The notes beneath the pieces are model-generated. The model did no database searches. It was not told where the DNA came from and was given only the letters and a program-made list of their open reading frames with translations. Below are positions 7,762 to 16,003 of a stretch of 64,000 bases of DNA, one piece after another. The stretch is from the NCBI RefSeq assembly GCF_900112085.1, contig NZ_FOJY01000016.1, positions 16,213 through 80,212 on the forward strand, in the 5' to 3' direction. The first letter of the stretch is position 1. Each line of letters begins with the position of its first letter. The position numbers and the translations under genes were made by a program. Source of the DNA: Acetitomaculum ruminis DSM 5522. Its GTDB lineage: Bacteria > Bacillota > Clostridia > Lachnospirales > Lachnospiraceae.

Positions 7762-8616
7762 ATGGAAGATAAAGTAGTTTTAAAAAAGATGGGCAGAAGA
7801 AAAAAACTAAGGGAGAGAATAAGGGAAAACCCAAAATGGCAAAAGGCTTCCACGGTAATTCTTCCTTTGATATTTGGAATTATTCTTGTGGGATTATGGC
7901 AGGGACAGGTATTACACAGACTTTTTCATACTGATACCTTTACCCTTCCCCTTCTTGATAAAATCGGAAGCATTATGGCAGATAACAAGGAAAAGCTTTT
8001 GGAAAATACCTTTTCAACATTACAGGTTTCCCTTATGGGACTGGTAATTGGAAGTATTTTGGGATATCTTATGGCACTGCTTGCCAGTTTTTTTCCTAAA
8101 TTCGGACAGGGAGGTCTTGCAGTAATAGGAGCATTTGCTTCAATTCCCGTAGTTGCCATGGCACCGGTTTTTAACAACTGGACCAAGGATATTTCAAGGG
8201 ATGCAAGCTTTAGAAGCATGATTTCAAAAACAATAGTGGTAATGCTTATATGTGCCGCTGATATGGGATTAAATGCCTATAAGGGTTTAACGAATTTAAA
8301 GCCTTATGCCCTGGATCTTATGGCAATATATGCATCCTCAAGGAAAAAAATCTTTTTTAAACTTCGTTTACCAAACTCTATTCCCTATGTTTTTTCAGCC
8401 TTAAAGGTTTCAGTTCCGGCAAGTATTATGACAGCCATAGTCAGTGAGTATTTTGCGGAATATATAACCGGAGTGGGAAGGCAGATTAGAGAAAATATAG
8501 TTTTAGCTCAATATTCCACGGCTTGGGCATATATAGCAACAGCCTGTCTTATAGGAATATTTGCATATGCAATTTTAATGATTTTACAAAGTATATTTTT
8601 AAAAAGGTATCACTAA
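7762..8616 (+). CDS. ABC transporter permease (BPD_transp_1), second subunit
   Basis: 284 residues with a basic cytoplasmic N-terminus of about 30 residues, six hydrophobic segments and an EAA loop (YASSRKKIFFKLRLPNSIPYVF). It differs clearly from the first permease, so the importer is probably a heterodimeric channel. Start ATG 7762 lies two bases after the previous stop, with AAAAGGAGGC overlapping that stop. The binding-protein gene follows after 44 bases. Confidence 0.85.
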   Translation: MEDKVVLKKMGRRKKLRERIRENPKWQKASTVILPLIFGIILVGLWQGQVLHRLFHTDTFTLPLLDKIGSIMADNKEKLLENTFSTLQVSLMGLVIGSILGYLMALLASFFPKFGQGGLAVIGAFASIPVVAMAPVFNNWTKDISRDASFRSMISKTIVVMLICAADMGLNAYKGLTNLKPYALDLMAIYASSRKKIFFKLRLPNSIPYVFSALKVSVPASIMTAIVSEYFAEYITGVGRQIRENIVLAQYSTAWAYIATACLIGIFAYAILMILQSIFLKRYH

Positions 8617-8660
8617 AACAATTTACATAAAAAATAAAAGCCTTGAAAGGAGAAAAGAAT

Positions 8661-9776
8661 ATGAAGAAAAGAATGAAAAGAATATTATGTATGCTTTTAA
8701 CAGCATCTTTGGCAGTGGGAGCATTTGTAGGATGTGGTGAAAGCCAAAAAGAAACCACATCAACAGCAGAAAATGAAAAAAAAGAAGAATTAACTTCAAA
8801 AGACATTATTGAAAAAGCTGCAAAAGATGGAAAAGTAGGTAACTGGGGTCTGGGAAATGAATATGAGGTTTTGGCATTACTTGCAAAATATGACCTTCCA
8901 ACAGACTTTTTAAGTCAGGATTTTACCATGGACGGATTTGATGATGATTCAATTACTTTGGCATCAGCTATGACCTATAACGAGCTGGGATTAGTTAAAA
9001 ATGATTATGAAGGTGGATATGGATACAAAGATACAGTTGAGTACATTGACATGAATGATGAAGGAGTGGCAATGCTTGAGGACAATATCTTTTGCAGTAA
9101 GGATTTTGCAAAAGAAAACCCGGAAACAGTGGCAGCATTTTTATATGCATCCTTTAAAGGCTGGGAATACGCAGTGGAAAATCCAAAAGAAGCAGCCCAA
9201 ATTTGTTATGAATACGGTTCATCAGTTTCAAAGGAACATCAGGAATATATGGCAGATGAGGTGGCAAAACTTGTTTCAACTGATACAAAGGGAGAAAAGG
9301 TCAGTGATATAGGAAATATGGATGAAGATGCCATGAAACAGACACTTGATATTGCAAAGAAATATGTAAGTCTTGATGATGCAGATGCAAACGAAAAATT
9401 CCAGAATTTAACTCTTGATGATATCAGAGATACAAGTTTTTATGAAAAAGCACAGGCATCTGACGGAAAATTCAATGTAGAAAAGAAGAAAGTATCAATT
9501 CAGCTTAAATGGCTGCCGGATGCACAGTTTATGGGATATTATGTTGCCCTTGACAAGGGATATTACAAAGAAGTGGGATTTGAAGATGTAAACATAGTAT
9601 CAGGTGGTGGAGATATTGCTGAAACAACAGCAGTAAATAATAATACGGTTGATTTTGGAGTAACCTGGGAAACAAATCTTGCATCAGCAGATGCCAGTGG
9701 AATGAACCTGGTAGAAATTGCACAGATTTTCCAAAGATCAGGACTGGTACTTGTATATAAACCTGAAAATTATTAA
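8661..9776 (+). CDS. ABC transporter substrate-binding lipoprotein, circularly permuted NMT1/ThiY-like fold
   Basis: 371-residue lipoprotein; signal peptide with lipobox FVGC, lipidated Cys near 25. Normal NMT1/ThiY-type binding proteins begin with a KLQW..AQFAGYYVA block and later carry GNEY and MTYNE blocks. Here the order is reversed. Residues about 45-265 hold the normally C-terminal part (KVGNWGLGNEYEVLALL, AMTYNELGLV, NDEGVAMLED, ASFKGWEYA). Residues about 274-371 hold the normally N-terminal part (VSIQLKWLPDAQFMGYYVA, GGGDIAETTAV, VEIAQIFQRSGL). No part is missing or doubled, so this is a circular permutation, not a truncation. It is probably the receptor for the pyrimidine importer. 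Start ATG 8661 has AAAGGAG eight bases upstream. Confidence 0.85.
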   Translation: MKKRMKRILCMLLTASLAVGAFVGCGESQKETTSTAENEKKEELTSKDIIEKAAKDGKVGNWGLGNEYEVLALLAKYDLPTDFLSQDFTMDGFDDDSITLASAMTYNELGLVKNDYEGGYGYKDTVEYIDMNDEGVAMLEDNIFCSKDFAKENPETVAAFLYASFKGWEYAVENPKEAAQICYEYGSSVSKEHQEYMADEVAKLVSTDTKGEKVSDIGNMDEDAMKQTLDIAKKYVSLDDADANEKFQNLTLDDIRDTSFYEKAQASDGKFNVEKKKVSIQLKWLPDAQFMGYYVALDKGYYKEVGFEDVNIVSGGGDIAETTAVNNNTVDFGVTWETNLASADASGMNLVEIAQIFQRSGLVLVYKPENY

Positions 9777-9785
9777 TTAAAAAAA

Positions 9786-9813
9786 GGTGGTGGCAGACTA
9801 ATCTGTCATCACC
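9786..9813 (+). other. Intercistronic hairpin between binding protein and dihydropyrimidinase genes
   Basis: GGTGGTGGCAGA pairs fully (two G-T pairs) with TCTGTCATCACC around a CTAA tetraloop. No T-run follows, so it is not a good terminator. It may protect the 3' end of the binding-protein message and so allow more binding protein than enzyme, as in other transporter operons. Confidence 0.55.
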
Positions 9814-9838
9814 GGTTAAAAAAATGAGGTGATTAAGT

Positions 9839-11206
9839 ATGGATTTATTAATAAAAAACGGAACAGTAGTAACTGCAGTTTCAAGTTTTGAGGCAGATGT
9901 GGCAGTAAAAGACGGAAAGATTGTTGCCATTGGAAAAGATTTGGACTTTGAAGCAAAAAAAGTTGTGGATGCCAAAGGAAAACTTGTATTACCAGGAGCT
10001 TTGGATGCCCATACCCACATGGCAATGCCTTTTGGAGGAACAATATCAGCTGACAGCTATTTAGCAGGAACAAGAGCAGCAGTTTGTGGTGGTGTAACTA
10101 CAATATTTGACTATCCTGTACAGCATAAGGGAGAAACAATTTTAGGCCTGATAAATTCAAAAAAATCAGTATTGGAAAAAGAAGCGTGTTGTGATTATGC
10201 ATTTCATTGCTGTATTACAAACTTTAATGACGGACAGATTCTTGATGAAATGGAAGAGGCAGTAGAAAAGGGAATTACCAGTTTTAAATGTTTTCTTGTA
10301 TATAAAAAAGAAGGAATGATGGTAGATGACGGCATGCTTGCAACCTTACTTTTAAGGGCAAAAGAATTAGGTGCCATGATAAATGTACACGCTGAAAACC
10401 CTGATTTAATTGATTTAAGAGTGGACAAATATTTAAAAGAAGGAAAAACAGATGCCTGGTATCACTATATGAGCCGTCCGGAATTTGTGGAAGCTGAAGC
10501 AGATAAGAGGGTAGTACATTGGTCAAGTCATTTAGATGCTCCCGTATATATTGTTCACATGGCAGATAAAGAAGGTCTTGAAGAATGTATTAAAGCAAAA
10601 GAAGAAGGACATGAATTATATGTGGAAACCTGTCCACAATATTTAGAATTTACCTGTGATGTTTATAAAAGAGAGGATGGAAGAAACTTTGTTTGTTCTC
10701 CTCCAATGAAGGGAAAAGAAAGCCAGGATGCTTTATGGAAAGCTTTAAAATCAGGCTTTATTGATACCGTTGCAACAGATCATTGTCCATTCCAAAGTTA
10801 TGAAAAGGACTGGGGAAAGGATGATTTTACAAAAATTCCAAATGGCTGTGCCGGAGTGGAAAACCTTTATCCTTATATGCTTGATGCGGCAAATGCAGGA
10901 AAAATTACCTTTGAAAAGGTTGTTGAAGTATGTTCCACAAATGTTGCAAAGATTTTTGGTTGTGATAATAAAGGAGAAATCGCAGTAGGAAAGGATGCAG
11001 ACATTGTAATTTATGACAAAGATAAGGACTTTACCATAAGCGTAAACAATATGCATTCAGATTATGATCACACCATCTGGGAAGGAAAGAAGCTTCATGG
11101 ATATCTTCTTCAGACCTATCTTAGAGGTCAGCTTGTATATGACAATGGAGAATATGTGGGAACTCCGGGAGATGGAAATTATGTAAAAAGAAGTCCTAAA
11201 AAATAG
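9839..11206 (+). CDS. hydA: Dihydropyrimidinase (D-hydantoinase family)
   Basis: 455-residue cyclic amidohydrolase that opens 5,6-dihydrouracil to N-carbamoyl-beta-alanine in the cytosol. The metal-site motifs are present: DAHTHMAMPFGG, the SFKCFLVYK block with the lysine that is carboxylated in this family, HAEN, VHMADKEG and VATDHCPF. The length is typical. Start ATG 9839 follows ATGAGGTG. Directly downstream is dihydropyrimidine dehydrogenase (20 bases) and then the ureidopropionase-type hydrolase, which fits the pathway order. Allantoinase or another hydantoinase is less likely given these neighbours. Confidence 0.9.
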   Translation: MDLLIKNGTVVTAVSSFEADVAVKDGKIVAIGKDLDFEAKKVVDAKGKLVLPGALDAHTHMAMPFGGTISADSYLAGTRAAVCGGVTTIFDYPVQHKGETILGLINSKKSVLEKEACCDYAFHCCITNFNDGQILDEMEEAVEKGITSFKCFLVYKKEGMMVDDGMLATLLLRAKELGAMINVHAENPDLIDLRVDKYLKEGKTDAWYHYMSRPEFVEAEADKRVVHWSSHLDAPVYIVHMADKEGLEECIKAKEEGHELYVETCPQYLEFTCDVYKREDGRNFVCSPPMKGKESQDALWKALKSGFIDTVATDHCPFQSYEKDWGKDDFTKIPNGCAGVENLYPYMLDAANAGKITFEKVVEVCSTNVAKIFGCDNKGEIAVGKDADIVIYDKDKDFTISVNNMHSDYDHTIWEGKKLHGYLLQTYLRGQLVYDNGEYVGTPGDGNYVKRSPKK

Positions 11207-11226
11207 TGTAAAGGAGGCGGGGAAAA

Positions 11227-12744
11227 ATGACCTACGAAAAGATAAAAATAAAAAAAGAAGTTGCAAGATGCCTTTTGTGTCATGATGCTCCCTGCACAAA
11301 AGCCTGTAAAAAAGGTCTTAAGGTGGCAGATATTATTCGCTCCTTAAGATTTGAAAATATAACAGGAGCAGTAAGAAAAACAAAAGAAGAAAATACCTGC
11401 CTTAACTGTAATGCATCCTGCATGGAAAGTTGCAGATTAGGAGATATAGATGAACCGGTATATATTCCACAGATTATCAAAGAACTTGATAATTGTAAGA
11501 GAAATATTCCAGAGAAAAAAATAAGTCTGGAAATAGATTTTTGCGGAGTACATTTTGAAAATCCATTTATACTTTCTTCTTCAGTGGTGGGAAGCAATTA
11601 TGAAATGGTGGCAAAAGCATTTGATATGGGTTGGGCAGGAGTGGCCTTTAAGACAATAGGGCTTTTTAAGCCTGATGAGGTATCTCCAAGATTTGGTGCC
11701 CTTGAAAAAGAAGATAATCCTTTTATTGGTTTTAAAAATATAGAGCAGATATCAGACCATACTTTAGAAGAAAATCTGGGATTTTTAAGAAGATTAAAAA
11801 GAGAATATCCGGATAAAATAATTATCGCTTCAATTATGGGACAAAACGAGGCAGAGTGGACAAAGCTTGCCAGGTTAATGGAAGAAGCCGGGGCTGATAT
11901 GATTGAATGTAATTTTTCCTGTCCACAAATGGCAAAAGAAGGCCTTGGAAGTGATGTGGGAACAAATCCATCACTAGTGGCAAAATATACAGCTGCTACC
12001 AAAAAAGGCACAAAAATTCCTGTGTTAGCCAAGATGACACCAAATATTACAAAAATGCAGGAGCCGGCTATAGCTGCCATTAGGGAAAAGGCAGACGGAC
12101 TTGCTGCCATTAATACCATTAAAAGCATTATGAATGTTGACCTTAATAATTTTTCCACGGCTCCAAATGTAGGTGGTAAATGTTCTGTGGGAGGATACTC
12201 AGGAAAAGCCGTAAAACCAATAGCTTTACGCTTTATAAACGATATGAAGCAGGAAAAAGAATTGAAAAATATTCCAATTTCCGGCATGGGCGGAATAGAA
12301 ACCTGGAAGGATGCAGCAGAATTTATAGCAATGGGTTGTGAAACAGTTCAGATTACAACAGCAGTAATGCAATACGGCTACAGAATAATTGATGATTTAA
12401 AAGAAGGACTATCAGATTATCTGGCAAAGAATAATTTTAAAAGTGTAAAAGAAATGGTGGGATTGGCACTTGAAAATATAGTTGCACCGGAGGACTTGGA
12501 AAGAGACAGCATTGAATATCCAAGATTTCACAAAGAAACCTGTGTAGTTTGTGGAAGATGTTATATTTCATGCTTTGACGGTGGACATCAGGCTGTTAGC
12601 TTAAGCACAAAAACCGGAAAACCTAAAATGAATCCTAATAAATGTGTGGGTTGTCAATTATGTGTATTGGTTTGTCCTACAGGCTCAATAACCCCTTCAA
12701 AAAAGAGGTTGCTAAACAAAATAAAAGAAGAAAAGATATCATAA
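11227..12744 (+). CDS. preA: Dihydropyrimidine dehydrogenase, PreA-type with extra N-terminal Fe-S domain
   Basis: 505 residues; reduces uracil/thymine to the dihydro form. Residues 1-80 carry two cysteine sets (C15, C18, C23, C27 and C58, C61, C65, C69) like the N-terminal iron-sulfur domain of large dihydropyrimidine dehydrogenases and PreT. Residues about 100-420 are the FMN barrel (dihydroorotate-dehydrogenase-like; ECNFSCPQMAKEGLG, then AKMTPNI and GGIETWKDA). Residues 439-483 are a 2[4Fe-4S] ferredoxin (C439, C442, C445, C449; C473, C476, C479, C483). The FAD/NAD(P)H domain of full-length enzymes or PreT is absent here and I see no preT in the window. The electron donor may be ferredoxin or a distant flavoprotein. 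Start ATG 11227 follows AAAGGAGGCGG. Confidence 0.85.
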   Translation: MTYEKIKIKKEVARCLLCHDAPCTKACKKGLKVADIIRSLRFENITGAVRKTKEENTCLNCNASCMESCRLGDIDEPVYIPQIIKELDNCKRNIPEKKISLEIDFCGVHFENPFILSSSVVGSNYEMVAKAFDMGWAGVAFKTIGLFKPDEVSPRFGALEKEDNPFIGFKNIEQISDHTLEENLGFLRRLKREYPDKIIIASIMGQNEAEWTKLARLMEEAGADMIECNFSCPQMAKEGLGSDVGTNPSLVAKYTAATKKGTKIPVLAKMTPNITKMQEPAIAAIREKADGLAAINTIKSIMNVDLNNFSTAPNVGGKCSVGGYSGKAVKPIALRFINDMKQEKELKNIPISGMGGIETWKDAAEFIAMGCETVQITTAVMQYGYRIIDDLKEGLSDYLAKNNFKSVKEMVGLALENIVAPEDLERDSIEYPRFHKETCVVCGRCYISCFDGGHQAVSLSTKTGKPKMNPNKCVGCQLCVLVCPTGSITPSKKRLLNKIKEEKIS

Positions 12745-12767
12745 AAATACAGAAAGAAGGTAATATT

Positions 12768-14027
12768 ATGTATACATGCAGTTTAGAAAGAATGACAAAT
12801 AAGATTAATACTTTTTCAAAATTCGGAGATGCCGGACATGGTGGAATAACTCGTTATTCCTTATCAGAAGAGGCAATTATGGCAAGAAAAGAATTTATAA
12901 AGAGAATGGAAGCCATAGGAGCTGTTATTGAAATAGATGATGTGGCTAATATTTATGCAACATTACCGGGAACTGATGAAAATGCAAAAAGAATAGTAAT
13001 GGCATCTCATTGTGACTCAGTAAAAAACGGTGGAAATTATGACGGTATTTTAGGTGTAATGTCAGCAATGGAGGTTCTTGAAACTGTTCATGAACACAAT
13101 ATTCCTCACAAACATCCCCTTACAGCCATGATTTGGACAAATGAGGAAGGTTCATTATATCCGCCGGCAATGATGTGTTCAGGAATTGTCTGCTATGATT
13201 ATCTTCCGGAGGATATCAGGGTAAAATTCAGATACGAAGATATGATGAATTCAAAAAGTATCTTAGATGAGGAAAAGACCTTCGGGGAGGCCTTAAAGGC
13301 ATCAGGATTTATGGGGGATAAAAAATACAGATTGTCTCCTGAAAAATACCTTTATATGTTTGAAACTCATATTGAGCAGGGACCGATTTTAGAGGATGCA
13401 GGAAAAGATATAGGAGTTGTGGATTGTGTACTTGGAATGTTTAATTACAGACTTAAATTTTATGGACAGACAACCCATGCCGGAACATTTCCAATGCCAA
13501 AAAGAAAAGATGCCTTTTTTGCAGCAGCAAAGGCTCTTAACTATTTACATGAAGAAATTGATAAATTAGGTTACAGTGACTTGGTTTATACAACCGGTGA
13601 GTTGGTTTGCCATCCATGTGTACATACCTGCGTTCCGGACTTCTTTGATTTTTCCTTTGATGCCCGTCATGAAGACCCGAAGGTACTGGAAAAAGTTTTG
13701 GAAATTGTTAAAAGCTGTGAAGAAAAAGACTGGGCAGGTTGTAGCTGCAAGGTAGAAAAAGCATGGAATCGTGATACAGTTTACTGGGATAAAAAACTTG
13801 TGGCATATGTAGAAGAGGCTGCCAAAGAACTGGGAGTTTCTTATCAGTATATTCATTCAGGAGCAGGCCATGATGCCCAGTTTGTATCCTACATGCTTCC
13901 AACCACAATGATTTTTGTTCAGTCAAAAGACGGCTTAAGCCATTGTGAACCGGAGTATTCTTCACCGGAACACTGTACCGAAGGGGCAAGTGTAATGTTA
14001 AATGCAGTATTAAAAGCAGATGCTTAA
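12768..14027 (+). CDS. M20-family N-carbamoyl amino acid hydrolase, probable beta-ureidopropionase
   Basis: 419-residue Zn-dependent amidohydrolase. It has the binuclear metal ligands of the M20/HyuC family: ASHCDSV (His), NYDGILG (Asp), WTNEEGS (Glu pair), ETHIEQGP (His) and a late His in GAGHDAQFV. The HAGTFPM dimerisation-domain motif is also present. By context it hydrolyses N-carbamoyl-beta-alanine to beta-alanine, CO2 and ammonia. Start ATG 12768 follows AGAAAGAAGG; a longer reading from 12642 overlaps the previous gene and lacks support. Allantoate amidohydrolase and N-carbamoyl-L-amino acid hydrolase are sequence relatives, so the substrate call leans on the cluster. Confidence 0.8.
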   Translation: MYTCSLERMTNKINTFSKFGDAGHGGITRYSLSEEAIMARKEFIKRMEAIGAVIEIDDVANIYATLPGTDENAKRIVMASHCDSVKNGGNYDGILGVMSAMEVLETVHEHNIPHKHPLTAMIWTNEEGSLYPPAMMCSGIVCYDYLPEDIRVKFRYEDMMNSKSILDEEKTFGEALKASGFMGDKKYRLSPEKYLYMFETHIEQGPILEDAGKDIGVVDCVLGMFNYRLKFYGQTTHAGTFPMPKRKDAFFAAAKALNYLHEEIDKLGYSDLVYTTGELVCHPCVHTCVPDFFDFSFDARHEDPKVLEKVLEIVKSCEEKDWAGCSCKVEKAWNRDTVYWDKKLVAYVEEAAKELGVSYQYIHSGAGHDAQFVSYMLPTTMIFVQSKDGLSHCEPEYSSPEHCTEGASVMLNAVLKADA

Positions 14028-14046
14028 ATAATAAAAAGGAGTGCCT

Positions 14047-14673
14047 ATGAATTATATTATTACCATAGCCAGAGGCTTCGGAAGCGGCGGAAAAGATATC
14101 GGGATGCGATTATCAAAGGAACTGGGCATTCCCTGCTATGACCGCCAGATACTTACAATGGCATCAGACCAAAGTGGAATAGATGAAAGCATTTTTGTGG
14201 AAAATGATGAAAAATTAAGGGGAAAATACATTGCCAATTTCCTTAGGAAAGTTCCGGTTACCGGAGTTTTAGAGCCCTGGGACAAGGCTTTTGTATCAGA
14301 TGTAAATGTCTTTAATGTTCAGGCTGATATAATAAGGTCTTTGGCAGCTACACAAAGTTGTATAATTATTGGAAAATGTGCAGATGATATTTTAAGGGAT
14401 AGAAAAAATGTAATAAGCGTTTATGTGGAAGCACCAAGACATGCCTGCATAGAATCAATTACCTCTAAGATGCACATTTCCCCGGAAAGGGCGGCAAAAC
14501 TTATAGTAAGCACTGATAAATACAGGGCAAATTACTATAGTTACTACACAGGAGGAAAAAAATGGACTAATCCTACAAACTACGATTTGGTATTAAACAG
14601 CGATAGAATCGGTAGAGAAAACTGTGTAGAAATAATAAAAGATTACATCAATATTAAATTTAAAAACCACTAG
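14047..14673 (+). CDS. Cytidylate kinase-like P-loop protein
   Basis: 208 residues of the cytidylate-kinase-like family (AAA/P-loop fold). The N-terminal ITIARGFGSGGKDIG loop takes the Walker A position. CYDRQIL follows, then IIIGKCADDILR, YVEAPRHACIE and a YYTGGKKW stretch as in this family. Start ATG 14047 with AAGGAG five bases upstream is preferred over GTG 14041, which overlaps the ribosome binding site. It is last in the pyrimidine operon, 19 bases after the amidohydrolase gene. Its role is unclear. Members are widespread in Clostridia and need not phosphorylate CMP. Confidence 0.7.
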   Translation: MNYIITIARGFGSGGKDIGMRLSKELGIPCYDRQILTMASDQSGIDESIFVENDEKLRGKYIANFLRKVPVTGVLEPWDKAFVSDVNVFNVQADIIRSLAATQSCIIIGKCADDILRDRKNVISVYVEAPRHACIESITSKMHISPERAAKLIVSTDKYRANYYSYYTGGKKWTNPTNYDLVLNSDRIGRENCVEIIKDYINIKFKNH

Positions 14674-14680
14674 AAACGGT

Positions 14681-14714
14681 CGGGAGCATATCAATCTGCT
14701 CCCGGCTGTTTTAC
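14681..14714 (+). terminator. Terminator of the pyrimidine operon
   Basis: CGGGAGC pairs with GCTCCCG over a 10-base loop, then GCTGTTTTAC. It closes the operon that starts at 6162. Confidence 0.75.
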
Positions 14715-14733
14715 ATTAATGTGAAAAAGCGTA

Positions 14734-14762
14734 TTGAGTATTGTCTACTAATATAGTATGAT
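14734..14762 (+). promoter_or_regulatory. Promoter of the LysR regulator gene
   Basis: TTGAGT (14734-14739), a 17-base spacer, TATGAT (14757-14762). It lies 60 bases before the start codon. Confidence 0.5.
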
Positions 14763-14821
14763 TTATCTTAAGGATAATTTTTGAGAAAAATTATTAAAAA
14801 GGATTTTTGGAGGAAATTAAA

Positions 14822-15730
14822 ATGAATATTTCTCAACTTAAATATATATTAGAAGTAGCAGGCTCTTCTTCCATAAGGGAGGCAGCGACAAAACTCTTTA
14901 TTTCACAGCCTGCATTATCCGCCAGTATCAGGGAATTAGAGGAGGAATTGGGAATTTTAATTTTTGAAAGAAGTAACAAGGGAGTCTGTATCACAGATGA
15001 GGGAAGAGAGTTTGTAACCTATGCCAAAAAGGTTCTAAGCCAGTATGAAATCATGGAGGAAAGATATCTTTCTAAAGACAGTGATAAAGAGCGTTTTTCT
15101 GTTTCAACCCAGCATTATAACTTTTCTCTTAAGGCATTTACCAATGTAATAAAGAAAAATGATCCGGAAAAATATGTATTTTCCTTTCATGAAACCAAGA
15201 CAAAAGATGTTTTAGAAGATGTAAGAACTTTAAAAAGTGAAGTGGGAATTGTATCATTTTCCGGTTCAAACGAGCCTGTCATAAAGAAACTTATAAAGGA
15301 ATACGGCCTGGAATTTACACCTTTGATGAGAAGGGAAACCTATGTTTATGTCTGGGAGGATCACGAACTGGCTGACAGGGATGAAATATCCATAGAAGAA
15401 TTATCCGATTATCCCTGCCTTTCCTTTGACCAAAGTGATGACAGTAATTATTATCTTACAGAGGAAGCCATGGCAGACTATGATTTTAAAAAGCTGATAA
15501 AATCAGATGACAGAGCCACAACAATGGAGTTAATTTCAAAGCTTCACGGTTATTCCATTGGTTCCGGTATGCTTTCCGGGGAAGAGGCTATTTTAAAGGG
15601 TATGGTTTCCATAAAATTAAAGGAAGAGGATCCCTTGACTATTGGTTACATAGTAAGAAAAGACAGTGATTTATCAGAATATGGAAAAGATTATCTTGAA
15701 GAACTGTTAAAATTCAAGGAAATAGATTAA
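14822..15730 (+). CDS. LysR family transcriptional regulator
   Basis: 302 residues. The N-terminal winged helix reads MNISQLKYILEVAG...REAATKLFISQPALSASIRELEEELG, the standard LysR DNA-binding domain, followed by a two-lobed effector domain (about 90-300). Start ATG 14822 has GGAGG eight bases upstream. It is followed by a strong terminator and then the metY-cysK operon, so control of sulfur assimilation in the manner of CysL/YtlI is the simplest guess. It also sits right behind the pyrimidine operon, so that target remains possible. Effector unknown. Confidence 0.8.
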   Translation: MNISQLKYILEVAGSSSIREAATKLFISQPALSASIRELEEELGILIFERSNKGVCITDEGREFVTYAKKVLSQYEIMEERYLSKDSDKERFSVSTQHYNFSLKAFTNVIKKNDPEKYVFSFHETKTKDVLEDVRTLKSEVGIVSFSGSNEPVIKKLIKEYGLEFTPLMRRETYVYVWEDHELADRDEISIEELSDYPCLSFDQSDDSNYYLTEEAMADYDFKKLIKSDDRATTMELISKLHGYSIGSGMLSGEEAILKGMVSIKLKEEDPLTIGYIVRKDSDLSEYGKDYLEELLKFKEID

Positions 15731-15737
15731 TTTTTTT

Positions 15738-15777
15738 AAAGCTTTTTGTTGAGTAAAATCAACGAGAAGCTTTTTTT
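15738..15777 (+). terminator. Terminator after the LysR gene
   Basis: AAAGCTT pairs with AAGCTTT, with an inner TTGA/TCAA pair, followed by seven T residues. Confidence 0.85.
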
Positions 15778-15892
15778 ATTACATTTTGTTTTGCGATAAA
15801 TAAAGGTTATCACCAATGATAGGATTTTGAGAATTTTCAAATTCATAGTAAAATGCTAGGATATACACATGATAAGGAAGGAGGTAACGCAG

Positions 15893-16003
15893 ATGAATAA
15901 TAAAATGAGGAAGGAAATTGAATTTCGAATGTGTTACTTTAATAGTGGGAAAATGATAATGGGGCAAGCTTTAAAATCTGCCTGTTGCGGTATTTTACAT
16001 TAA
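15893..16003 (+). CDS. Candidate 36-residue cysteine leader peptide upstream of metY-cysK
   Basis: A short reading frame, MNNKMRKEIEFRMCY...SACCGILH, begins at ATG 15893. AAGGAGGT lies seven bases upstream, a stronger site than many real genes here have. Tandem Cys codons (TGT TGC) lie five codons before the stop. Its stop at 16001-16003 is followed within 25 bases by an intrinsic terminator and then by genes for sulfur-amino-acid synthesis. A promoter-like TTGAGA-16-TAAAAT lies at 15827-15854. This is the layout of a leader peptide for ribosome-mediated attenuation sensing charged tRNA-Cys. Function is inferred; the peptide itself probably has none. Confidence 0.55.
   Translation: MNNKMRKEIEFRMCYFNSGKMIMGQALKSACCGILH

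Noticed and set aside
11598..12287. Long open frame on the minus strand inside the dihydropyrimidine dehydrogenase gene
   Set aside because: It lies antisense to a gene with clear conserved motifs, its translation has no recognisable domain, and no ribosome binding site or promoter supports it. The same holds for the minus-strand frame at 9529-10020 and others inside strong genes.
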